Assembly (NCBI GenBank): GCA_964019415.1
Contig: OZ025872.1
Span: 1,973,199-2,037,198 of the forward strand
Source of the DNA: Ianthella basta
Taxonomy: Eukaryota > Porifera > Demospongiae > Verongiida > Ianthellidae
Reading direction: 5' to 3'
Length of the DNA: 64,000 bases
The first letter of the stretch is position 1, and each line of letters begins with the position of its first letter. This document shows positions 1 to 31,100 of the stretch, piece after piece. Below the pieces are notes generated by a model. It did no database searches, was not told the origin of the DNA, and saw nothing but the letters and a program-made list of their open reading frames with translations. Made by a program: the position numbers and the translations under genes.

Positions 1-362
1 TAGTGTCCCCCTAGCACACTCCCCATTTAATACGTGGTGTCCCCCTAGCAAATTGCCCATTTAACACACGGTGTCCCTCTAGTACGCTGCCCATTTAATA
101 CGTAGTGTCCCCCTAGCACACTCCCCATTTAATACGTGGTGTCCCCCTAGCACACTGCCCATTTCATACGTGGTGTCCCCCTAGAACACTGCCCATTTAA
201 TTCGTGGTGTTCCCCTAGCACACTGCCCATTTAATGCGTGGTGTCCCCCTAGCACACTGCCCATTTACAGTAATACGTGGTTTCCCCCTAGGACACTGCC
301 CATTTAATACGTGATGTCCCCCTAGCACACTGCCCATTTAATACGTGGTGTCCCCTAGCACA
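1..362. repeat. 34-bp minisatellite, about 10 units
   Basis: A 34-bp unit containing GTGTCCCCCTAGCACAC and CCATTTAATACGTG recurs about ten times. The first starts fall at 3, 37 and 71. Units differ by point changes and small indels. The array begins at the window edge, so its true length is unknown. No coding frame runs through it and it has no unique spacers. Confidence 0.9.
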
Positions 363-372
363 TTGCCTATTT

Positions 373-482
373 ACTACTCTATAGGGTACTCAATGTAACA
401 TGTGAGTCAGTCCTCCCTATACGTAGTCAGACTACTCTATAGGGTACTCAGTGTAACATGTGAGTCAGTCCTCCCTATACAT
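373..482. repeat. Two-copy 58-bp tandem repeat
   Basis: Two near-identical copies begin ACTACTCTATAGGGTACTCA at 373 and 431, directly after the 34-bp minisatellite. From 483 to about 970 no further feature is visible. Confidence 0.75.
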
Positions 483-973
483 ACCTTCCTTCTGCCAAGC
501 CTTCAGTGAGTCTTACTATAATGCACCGATGTTAGTGTGTTTGTTTGTTCTAGATAATAATCTGTGCCGCTCAGAGGATCTCCACAAAACCTGTTTATCT
601 GTCCCTTTCATATGGAGGTTTGGTGCAGTTGTATAGTAAAGACAGTGACCACACTGCCAAGTAGTGTATACAACAATGGTGGAACATTCATGTATAGGGC
701 CTCTCTGAGATAATTGCTCACAACATTCATGTTGAGGATGGTGGCTGTTAACTGGCATTCTTTCTCTTGAGTTTGCATCCTAAAACTTGTGTATGTTTGA
801 TACTAATACACCAGGTTTGCTCATGCAGTGGTGACTTTCTGTGTATAGTAATTTCCCACTGTCAACCACCTACGTATATTGCTCACCTACCTTCATTGTG
901 TGTTCTTTTGGTCGCTGCTGTCCTCTGTACGAAGTCACCTGTCTCGGGCTCACTCTATGCTTGCAAGTGTCTT

Positions 974-1172
974 TTATTTCTGAAGTTCCACACAAATCTG
1001 GTTGGCACATTTAATGATAGTTTAATGAAGATGGGCATTACCGCAGCAGTAGATGCTAAGATTTCCAAACAAATCGAGCTGCTAGGGAAAAAGTCATATT
1101 ATTCTCACATTGTCCCCAATTTGTCCGATGGTCAGCTATTCTTCCTTGAGAGTAATATGCAGCACAGTGAAG
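974..1172 (+). pseudogene. Relic of a Roc-COR GTPase exon
   Basis: About 200 bp here match gene A's large Roc-COR exon around 22928-23128. Shared peptide pieces include LMKMGITAA, AKISKQIELL, YYSHIVPN and DGQLFF. The relic has an extra codon before SDGQLFF and loses similarity after QHSEGEA. There is no P-loop, COR tail or Death domain nearby. It is probably debris from an older copy of the gene A/B family. The parent region is a single exon, so retroposition and DNA duplication cannot be told apart. Confidence 0.75.
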
Positions 1173-1974
1173 GAGAAGCTGCCACCTGTCAGTGGGTTTG
1201 CATGTGAGTGTAGTCGGTTTATACATTTTACTGTGTACTAAAATTCCTTGCCTGTATACAAGTAACAGCTCTACAGTAGACATGATGGACGTGATGTCCT
1301 CACTCAACAGTCACATGCACCAATCAGATTACAATGGTTGCACAATCTTACATACCTTCCAAACCTGCTGTTCCTCATTACCTCAGAGTAGACCAATGGG
1401 AGATGTTGCAACTCTTACAAACACCTTCCCGTATCCTAGGTTACAAAAGTCCCCCGCTTTGAACAGTTGTGACATATGTACATTACAGAATGTGCCATGA
1501 CATGGGTTAAGTTGGAATGCAGTTCTCCGAGAGCACTTTAAAGAAGTTACTGACTCACTGAAAGTGGCTACCACTCGTGTATTGTCATAGTTTTCACACA
1601 GAAGAGCTTCCATCAGAACCTCTTTGAGTGGAGCTAAAGCCTGTCATGATCCTTGTCTCTCAGCATGTCCCCTCACCCTTCTTTACTTGCCTGTGCAAAG
1701 ACTCTTGTCACAGTGTGCATGGTGGATAGGAGGCAGTGCCTTTGACCTCAGCTCTGCACAGAGGTGACAAATGTGGTCAAGTGTTTGGTAAACATTATCT
1801 AAGAGTGGACTCTTTGAAGTTTGTTTGTAACCTCTTGTGAATTGAGTGGTGTCTATCAAGTGTATTCAAAGCCTGTTACAGCCATGTTCTGTTTGGGACA
1901 GTTGTCCTGACCCTGTCTGTGCTCTCCCACTCTCCTTACCTTTGTTATTTTGTAATGTTTGTGTGTACTAAGTT

Positions 1975-2104
<130 letters not shown>

Positions 2105-3183
2105 TCGTCTCATGTGTCTGTAAAGAGTGCTCCCTTGTGTGATATAGCCCAAAGATGTACCCCCACCTGGGGCTAGTGTGTCATCTTTGTCACTATGGAG
2201 TCTAGCTGTTAGCACTACACCCCACACATCTGTACAACCCACCCCACAGCTGTATGTGAGGTGAACTTGTACAACAGACCAGAAGGCCCTCAGTCGTGGT
2301 TGTCAGTTGTAGAGTCCTACTCTGTCCCAGCACACACAGCACAAAGGACAAGTCAGTGCACTCACTTGTGGCCTGGCCTCTAACAAAACAAGAGGATCAT
2401 TTTGTTCTACTGTCTCTCAATTATCAACACAAGTTGTTTGTTCTTTCTTACGAGGCCTCAAAATGTGCAAACTCAGTATGTATGTGAGTGTGTGCTGTAG
2501 TCCTGTGTGTTGTGGTGTTGATGGTGATGATGGCAGTGATGATTGTGACACTGACGATTACAATTGATGTTGATCATGACAATGACAACATTATTGACGA
2601 TGGTGATCGTTGTGATGACGATGGTGACACTGATGTTGCTGTTACATACTTTGTGTGTGTGAGTGTTTGACGGACGAGTGATACTGACAAAGAACTAGAG
2701 GTATCTTGTACTGCATGTGTGTGAGCGTGTGTGAGCGTGTTGGGTTGGCATACCAAATATAGCTACCCTTTAATGATACCCTTCGTGGAGCCAAAACGCA
2801 GCCAAACTGGTTCCCCCTCTAATAAATCATGAGTGCCGGTGCTGACTATCTGTTGGGTTCTTTGTGCACTTGTGCGATGACATCTTGTTCAAGTTGGGAG
2901 GTATTCTCAAGTGAGGATAACTAGTTTTGTTGGATTGTGTCAGCACTGCACTGAAGAGGGCCACTAGCCCGAAACAGGTGCTCCTCCCAAAGGAGTGCCC
3001 ATTTGAAGTGCTATCTGGGCATACCTTTGGTTGGGACGCTTGTCTGCAGTTGGACACCCTGTAATGTATGGCTGTGTGCATGTGTGGGCTTGGATGAGTT
3101 TATAAGTGTTTCTGTGTGTAAATGTCTGTACCATTATAGTTGTGTGCTACATATATATGGATATGTGGCCTCTATCTGCGTTG

Positions 3184-3206
3184 GTGTGTGTGTGTGTGTG
3201 TGTGTG

Positions 3207-3243
<37 letters not shown>

Positions 3244-3288
3244 GCGCGCGCGCATGTGTGTGCGTGCGTGTGTGTGTGTGTGTGTACT
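3184..3288. repeat. Imperfect (TG)n with CG-rich core
   Basis: A TG tract is interrupted by GCGCGCGC and GCGTGCGT blocks. Alternating purine-pyrimidine DNA of this kind can form Z-DNA. Confidence 0.9.
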
Positions 3289-3639
3289 AAAGCCATACAC
3301 ACATGTCCATACAGTTCTGCCCTATCACTGTATATCATCAATCACTCTTTTCTTTACTGTGATCATGTGACCAGTGTAGCCATGACAATGTGTCCAGTCT
3401 GATGAGTACTGTGAGCTGGCTATAGACACTGATGTCTGAACAAATTTCAACAGCAGACCCTCTGAAGGAAGGTGAAGGAGAAGCTGCCACCAGAGGTGTG
3501 TGTGTGTGTGTATGTGGGACTGCCGTTCAGTATGAGTGTGTATGTGTAGCGGAAATATGGTGACACTACAGTTATGGACTGCCTTGAACGGTCTGATTAG
3601 ACAGGTGTTCTTGTTTGGTAGTTTTGTACACATGTCCAT

Positions 3640-4140
3640 GTATGTAGTTGGGACAGTTGGCACTGTCCTCATTAGAGCGGTGCCCTCATTTCAGAGGTAC
3701 TGTAGTTTTGTACACATCTCTATGACAGTACAACCGAATGATAATTGCCTTTGTTTGAATGGATCAGAGTTGATGTGCTGTCAAAGACATGCTACCAACA
3801 CTTTTTGCCTTTGTTGTCAGTGGAGTATTCGTTGATTGGTTGGAGAGACTGTGGACTGGAATTGAGTTCATTCTGATGGATTGTGTGTGTGCATGTGTTG
3901 TATCTGTGTAGGAGGTGGCTAATTGTTTACATGTTGCATACATGTCCATGTATGTATATATTTGGGACAGTAGGCACTGTCCTAATTAGAGAGGTGTCCT
4001 TATTTCAGAGGTAGTTTTGTACACATCTCTATGCAGCTGGGACAGTAGGTGCTGTCCTCATTAGAGAGGTGCCCTTATTTCAGAGGTAGTTTTGTACACA
4101 TCTCTATGTAGCTGGGACAGTAGGTACTGTCCTCACAGTA
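3640..4140 (+). repeat. Cluster of 70-bp hairpin repeat units
   Basis: Several units of about 70 bp share the order GGGACAGTAGGCACTGTCC, ATTAGAGAGGTGCCC, TTATTTCAGAGGTAG and TGTACACATCTCTATG. The first block is a perfect 7-bp inverted repeat with a 4-base loop (GGACAGT/ACTGTCC, for example 3965-3982). The same unit recurs inside gene A introns (10605-10800, 12540-12640, 14600-14790, 14950-15030, 16595-16780), upstream of gene B (55318-55360) and in gene B introns (60149-60245, 62345-62520). Confidence 0.8.
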
Positions 4141-4341
4141 ACCCACCAGCAGTGGAATGCTACCATAAGCTCACATGACCTCCAACCCCTACAGTTATTC
4201 TTATTCATGGTTTAGGGACTTAGTGGTGGACCTCTCTGAGCTTGTAATGAATCTCATTGTGCAATCCCAATTTAGCATCTTACAGATGGCATGTTTCCAA
4301 TGGTTGTGGGAGGGATGGTTGTGTGTGAACGACTGTGTGTG

Positions 4342-4342
<1 letters not shown>

Positions 4343-4417
<75 letters not shown>
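4343..4417. repeat. (TG)n microsatellite
   Basis: About 75 bp of TG dinucleotide in the intergenic region upstream of gene A. Confidence 0.93.
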
Positions 4418-5164
4418 CTTGCATGTTATGTCTTTGTATATTGTGTGTGCTCAGTACATGTGATTAATTGTGTAGTTAATTGTATAGTATTGTATAGTTT
4501 AGTGTGCAACATTGTGTGTGTGTGTGTGTGCGCGCGCAGTGTATGTACAGTGATAGGTATGGTTGGTAGGTAGTGTGTGAGGTGTTGCAGTGTGTTGTCT
4601 GAGGTGGACCTCTTCCATCAGCACCAAACACCTCAGAGCTATTGGGGACAACATTGACTTTACCTCCTCCTATTTTTGCTCTTCTAGGAACATGATGGTG
4701 AAGGTCTGGAAAGAGCAGTGGAGCCCAACACAAACACACCAATCCCCTCATCCACCCACACAGAGGGGACACACACACAAACACACTCATGTACACTGTT
4801 TGAGTATACTTTGAATGGTTATTATACGTCTGTGGAAGCAAGATGAGTAAAGGAGAAATGAAGAAGAATCTCTCTCTGTTTATCTTACAAAGGGGAGAGG
4901 TAACGTGTGAGGTGTGAGGGACTGAATCAGAGTGCCTGACCACCTCTTGGATGACAGCTGGTGAGAGAAGAGTGTTGTGTCACACCTGTGGACTGATGGG
5001 TGCATACATGACACATACACATGTATACATGGACACTACACAACACACACACAAAACAGACACATGTAAAGGCACCTCGTGTGGGTACTACACAAAACAC
5101 ACACACAATATATATACACCTTGCTCGCCATCTCTATCAGTGTGTCTGCCTGGTTGATCAGGTA

Positions 5165-5404
5165 AATGATTGGTCGGTCGATGCCTGATGCCTTGCAATT
5201 AGATAAAATAACTCGAGCGTGGCCATATTTTTCTAAAAAATGTCTGTGGCGCGCAAGTATTTATCATGACGTCATTGTCAGCATTGTTGGAATACCGAAG
5301 AAGTCACTCCGTAGTCACCGCGCCTGTTCTTCCTCTGCGGGGTCTGATCCCTGAGTCTTCTGCTCAGACTCAGAGTCTTCAGCTGTGTGGTGTGTAGAGA
5401 CCAG
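5165..5404 (+). promoter_or_regulatory. Probable promoter and 5' UTR exon of gene A
   Basis: A perfect palindromic CRE/ATF-type site TGACGTCA lies at 5267-5274 in a stretch richer in CpG than its surroundings. About 130 bp downstream a strong donor, GACCAG|GTAGGT, sits at 5404/5405. The matching acceptor, CTCTAG at 6281-6285, lies one base before the gene A start codon. Hence a non-coding first exon of uncertain start, ending at 5404, is likely. Both the site and the donor are kept in the gene B copy (56303 and 56440). The start of transcription is inferred. Confidence 0.55.
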
Positions 5405-6286
5405 GTAGGTGCACTACTAATTCATCGGGTGCTTGAGGGATTGCGCGTGACTCGTCCACTCGTCTACTGTTCTACCTACTGGGATAGAACGAAAGTAACT
5501 CGCGCGTTCGAACAAAGAATGGCGAGCCCCTCCTGATAATGTAGCACAGCAAAGGGCAGTTTTTACGATCCCCTACACGCTGAGTAACCTCATTACAAGA
5601 ATAGCAGAGAATTTACGGGTATCGACAAGTTAAGTCACACGAATCACTGCTTCGATCAGGTCCTGACGTAGCTAGCTAACTCTTACAGTAAGGGAGGTGT
5701 GGCGCTAAGGGCGTCAGTTGAAGCGTTGAATATGTCGAGCAACGTTGCTAAACATTCGAGCGCTATCGATATTATCCCCTAAAATGAAATATTAAATCGT
5801 ATGTTGCCCTCAAATCGACACGAAGTTGAAAGCTGAGTTGCTATTAGCTAAACGCTTTGTACACCAGAACTCTGTTTGCTGTGTGCACTAGGAATTGTGT
5901 GCTCAGCACAACTCCTAGTATCACGTACATTTGACTGAACAATAGGAAATCTCCGGACACGAAGATGTGGAAATGTCCAATGTACTCTGACATCTAGAAA
6001 CATCGTGCATACATCTTTAATTGCTCCTTTGGTGCATCATGGCCAATCAAATTCACTTAATCTTCCCTATTGATTAGTATTTCAAATTACTTCCACCAGC
6101 CATTTTGGCTGGATTTTGTAAGTCAAACTAATGAAGCCATCAAGCTTTCCCTGACATAGTAGAATAGAGGTGATTTCTGTACAATTTGAACTAGCAATGT
6201 CTCTTTTCACTTCTTAGAGAAATATGATTATCTAAGCTTTGTAGTTTTTGTTCATTGCAATATCACATTTGCCACCCTACTCTAGG

Positions 6287-25539
<19,253 letters not shown>

Positions 25540-25776
25540 ACTAGCTGATGTGATGTCAACTCAAAGTACCACAGGACAATGTTCATTGCATGTGCACATG
25601 TCTCTTTGTTTTCACATTCTATTATTCCCTATTTGTTTTTGTATGTGTTTGTATTAGTAGACTATGTATTCTTTCCTATTCCGCTGACTGTATGTAGTGT
25701 GCTCCTGTTACCTTTTAATTTCGTTTTCCATTTCATAATTTGGAGTGAGAGTGAGGATAGAACTTGGCGCTCTGAA

Positions 25777-28053
25777 ATGGCCGATGCAAGAGGTTGTCCT
25801 TGTACATTGTGCACCGACGAGGAAAGGCTGCGTCTCGCTCCGCTCCCTAGTAAGTACTCTTGAAGGGAACACTGTAAGGAACCATTCTTAAGAGTGTCTT
25901 ATCAGTTTAACGGAAGTATCAGTGAAGGGACGCGCGGGTCAATCGACTTGTAGCGGGCGATTGAACAGCCCCCTGCTAGCTATAGCTAGCCTCGATCCTT
26001 TCCGCCGCCCTTGTCAGCATAGCCATTTAGTGGGGAGAATGTTCTCGCTGATGGGGAAGCTATAATTTATTATTATTGTGTTATTTTGTGTGTGCAGTCC
26101 TGAGGATTCTACATATGGCGAATCATGTACTCACTAGCGAAGAGTGCAGAAGCGTTTGGCTGAGAGGAGACCTCTGGAGTGATTGGCTTGTTCGGACTGT
26201 TGTACTGAAACCACCTGGCATGATACAGCAAACACTGGACCTGTTGGAGGAGCATCAAGGAGAGTGGTGGTACGGCAGTGTAGCCACTCCTATCAGAGGT
26301 GTGTTCTGGTGTGGGGTCAGTGAAAGGAACAGACCAGCTACATCTGAGCATGTTTCTCATTTGAGTGCATGTACGTTGTATGACTAGTCCACTCTTGTCA
26401 CTTTGTGTGTGTTCTGCATATAAGCCTTGTGTAGACAGTTGGTGTTGCCTTCTGAATCAAGCTATATATCATACACTTCTATCTTCAGGAGTGAGTGTAC
26501 ATGCGTGTCCACACACACTGTAGAGTTTTTGTAACACATGCATACCATACAACTTTCTTGGGATGGATATTTTGCAAATGTCCCTTGCTTGAGGATTTTT
26601 TGTGTGTGCAAATGTCCGCTAACTTACAACAAATGTAAAATAAATTGTGTCATGAAGCCTTGTTGTGTGTGCTCAGTCTGTGTATCAATGCCACTCTCCT
26701 GTGCAGTGGTTGCAGAGCTGTACCAAGAGGGGTTGGTGACTGAGGGTGACTTGGAGAGAATGAACAGAGAAAGTGGAGAACTGGCTGACAGGCTTGTTAG
26801 TGTCCAGTGCACCAAACACCCACAGGTGGCAACCAAATCAGCTGATGTGCTGGACAAGTTTGGATACAGAGAAGACGCAGACAAGTTGAGAGGTTGGTAA
26901 GGTAGTCAGACTGTGCTTAACAGTGAACTCTGCATAACAGCTAAGCCAGCTTGCCCTATACCAGCCTTGACTGTATAAACAATACCGTTGAACCTGTCTA
27001 AGATGGTTACTGTATGAAGCCACCACCTCTCTAATACAGCCAGTCTCCCTGGCCCCAAATAGCACTAACATAGCATTAAAGCATTGCAGTCCACCTCTGT
27101 AATGCAACCACCTCTCTATAAAGACCAATTACACTTGGCCAACAGGTGGCTGTCTTAGACAGGTTCCACTGTATTAGTGCATGTTATTGTTACGCAGTAC
27201 TGTTCACTACTCTTTGGGCTGTGAATTGGAAGCTGCATTTGGTAACTGAATGATCCAGTAATGTCACTACTATTTCATATGTAGTTGTATGTGGCATCAT
27301 TATGGCCATTGCTATGTACCACTGAATTGCAGGTACTGTCAGAGTTTGACAACGTTTCCCCACCTGAAAAGTGAAATGTTTTCAGTACCCTGCTGTGTAC
27401 ACAAATACACCTACACTATGTAGGATACTCTATTCTGTCACGTGGCCTCATGAAAGTAGCTCATAGCATGTATCCTAAAGGAATTCCAGCATTCATACAA
27501 TTGGGTGTGTGTGTGTGTGTGTGTGTGTGCGTTACTGTATGCATTCACGTTCAATGAAAGTACAACGTACATTGCCCGTGCAATGATGGGCACAAGATGG
27601 TGTGTAGAACACGTAAGAAAGTTTTGAGAAAGACATAACATTGCCTCTCATTCCACAAGCTTGCCTGGTTGGGAGTGCTCTCATGTACATACTTTAGAGC
27701 ACTATGTAGTGGAAATGTGTACACAGCACATTGCATGAAGCATTGAGTGGTCGAGTGATTTCTGAACCTAGTCACAGCCTGCAGTACTGAATGAGCTCTT
27801 CACTAGACACCCACTAACAGTACCGTTAACCCCTTCAGGTGCTGTAGCACAGAAGGTTAAGCAGAGGAAGGACTACCTTGCTCAAGCAAAATCAGTCAGT
27901 CCTGCAGTGTTACTGTCGGGGGTAAGTCAAGTGCTGGAGGAACATGGCAAGAAGAGTGAGTTACAAGTGTTCCATTGTGACAATGGTGCCAACTACATGC
28001 ACCAACTGCATAGACTGCTTTTGAGTGTGTACAATTTAATTTGGACACAGACA

Positions 28054-28142
<89 letters not shown>

Positions 28143-31100
28143 TATGTACATAAAGTGTGCACCTTTTGTATCTAAAGTGTATAGTTACATGACGTCACCC
28201 AGCTGTGTAGAATGTCACTAGTCATGTGATCTTGTCTGGATTAGATGTTTACTGCACAAACAGTGGTGGTCTAGTTGTACCAGAGACGCATCAATGATGT
28301 GTGTAACAACAATATCAACAATGCCAAAAACAAAACAATAACAAGTAGCTAAACGACAATAGCAATTGTAACTGCACATGAGGCTATGTACTGTGTTGTT
28401 GTGCTGTTACCATACAGAGGAGCCACAACAAACACCAAGCTTTCGCCCAGAGGACCACAGAAGACACTATAGCTTGAGAGGTGATTCGGAGCTCAGGAGC
28501 TCAACAGCAGTACCTGGTGGTTTGCAGTATAGAAGTTTGTCAAGGGCATCCAGTGATTCCGGGTATGGAAGATCGACAACGGAATATTCAAGCAGTGATG
28601 CTGAGTACAGCAGGTCGTCACGAGCGACCAGTACCTCGGGCTACAGAGGACCATCAACAAGAGCCTCCGCCACATACCATACTTCATCCTTGGTGAAGCA
28701 ATTTCAGAAGGTGAAAATGCCGCCAACTGGTGAAGAAAGTAAGTTATCTGCATATTTGACGTGCAAAGTGAGACGTCAAAGATGGTCACTGTGTTAGGCA
28801 GCCACCTCTCTAAATCAGCCAGCTTCCCTGGCCCCAAATAGCACTGACGCATTGCAATCTACCTCTGTAAAACAGCCACCTCTCTATAACAATCAGTTAC
28901 AACTGGCCCACAAGGTAGCTGTCTTAGACAGGTTCCACTGTACTACTATAAGAGGCAGTCACTATATGTATAGTTGACACTGTACATGTTGCTTGCATGT
29001 GCAGCCTTCTCCCTGAACCAGAAGGAGTTGAGCTCCAAGGAAAGTGAACAGGGTTACACCCATCAGGTGTCAAAGGTGAGTAGTGGAATGCCATATTGCC
29101 ACAGTCCCTTATGTATCTTGTCGACAAGGTACAACCTGTACTCCCCCCCCCAACTGTGTACATAGACCCCCTCACAGCCTGCAGGAGGTGGGTCTGATCC
29201 TCCCAAAGACCCTGTCCCACCTGTAGTAAGGGGTAAGTAGAGATAGCACTCTAGTAGTGTGAGAAGGTTCAGCCTTCACAGTCCCCTCTCTCTTCCCCTT
29301 CAGTTGCTGAGCTCGTTCTGGGGGACCTCTGCTGGCTCCCATTTGGTGTCCAGTCACAGTCTGTTGGCCCAGAAGGAGGTAAGCTGTGTCTTCAGCCCAC
29401 CATGGGGGAGGAAGAAGGAGGGACCATCTTCCTAGAGGTACCACCGGGTGCCATCAGCGCTTCAGAAATGGTGGAGGTTTGCTCTGCCATCATCCCTGAT
29501 GGTCCGTTTGCACTACCAGAGGGCTACCAGCTCGGCACTATGGTAGTGTACATCAACTATGATGGACAACGTGTCACTCAACCCCTCAGACTCTGCCTCC
29601 CCCACTGGTATGGTGGGAAGGACCATGTCAGGGATGGCCTCACCTTTGCCATAGCTCCTCACACACTGAAGGAAGGAGAACACAGTTATCAGTTTGTACT
29701 GTTAGAAGGAGGTAGGAAGCTTGGCGACCACAGCTGGAACTTGGAGATTGATGGTCATTGTAGCCTGTTTGTCGAGGTGTTCAAGAAAGGAGCCATGTCA
29801 CGCTACCAGGCCATCCCTCTACAGAAGGAGGAAGGAAACGAAGCAATATGTGATGTCGCTGTGACGTACGCATACCCTCTATGGCTGGATGTGAGTATAC
29901 TGTACTTGCACTGTGATAGGTCTAGGGCACACTGAGCACAGTTGTGTTTCTCTTATGGATTCTACAGATTCTGAAAAAGTATAGAAAGGGCTGGACTGTT
30001 GGCAAGCAGTCTTCTTCCTTCACTTTGGAAGGAGATGGGCTCAAAGGAAATCTTAAGGAGGAGAGTGGGAATGGCTGGCAGGCAGTCATTGATGGCTCTT
30101 CAGAGGTGAGCAAGCACACCTCAGCTAGCTATACTTACAATGCATCAAACAACACTTTTGTCTCGCCAATTCCGTTTATGCCAATGTCAGTACATGTACT
30201 ATTAATACAGTAGTACTTAGCTACTTACATGATTGTATTAATACAGTAGTAGCTATATGTACGTGTATTAGTAGCTACATACATGTGTGTACATACCATA
30301 TGTATAGCTTGTGTATGTACGTGTACATTCCTGGTGTCTATTGACACTGCACACAGCTGCATCCTGATGATGTGAAATATGACGGCTGTGGGATCGGCAC
30401 CTCCAAGCTGCTCAAGATGGCAGTACGCAACAGGGGATACCCTCCATCCATTACCTGTGCTGTCACATACAGGGAAGAGCTGAGGAGGACAGGAAGACCG
30501 GTGTGGGTGTGTCTGGGCCTGATTGGGGCGGGGAATGAGCTCATATTCACATGCAAAGCGTATGAGGAAGTATGTCACCATCAATTGGATGGAAGGAAGA
30601 ATGGTGAGTTAAAGTGATGGTCTTATGAGTACATAACTGTCTTTCGTCAACCAAACAACACTTGCGGCATCTTTTTGTGATTTTCATGCATTCTTGTCAT
30701 CCTGCAAGATAGCTATGTATAGCCTGTTCTGTTCGTGTGTGTAGCATCCTTTCCTCTGCCACTGACTGTATCACCATCACCACTGAACTCTCCCCTGCCA
30801 ATTGGTAATGTTGCTAAGCAATCCCCAGTGATCCCTCCCCCTGATGAAATGGCCGACAGGCACCCCACTGAACCTGACATAGAGACAGGTGAGCACATTT
30901 ATGACCAATGTATGAAGAGCAGTGGGCCACGATTTCATGTAGAGTGTGAAGCAGAATTTTTATGCTATTAACCAGACATATGCATATAAAGAGGAGATGA
31001 AACTCCAGAAATTGTTACAGACACAACAGCTCAATTCTTCCTTCCTCTTCCATGTGCATCCATGCAGTGTACTGAAACAATCGTGCTCTTTCGTGCTTCT

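Noticed and set aside
1..362. CRISPR-like direct repeats
   Set aside because: The 34-bp units abut one another without unique spacers, and the genome is eukaryotic.
29188..29232. Acceptor at 29187 for gene C exon 7
   Set aside because: It leads to an in-frame TAG within 14 codons. The acceptor at 29177 keeps the frame into the ZU5 exon.
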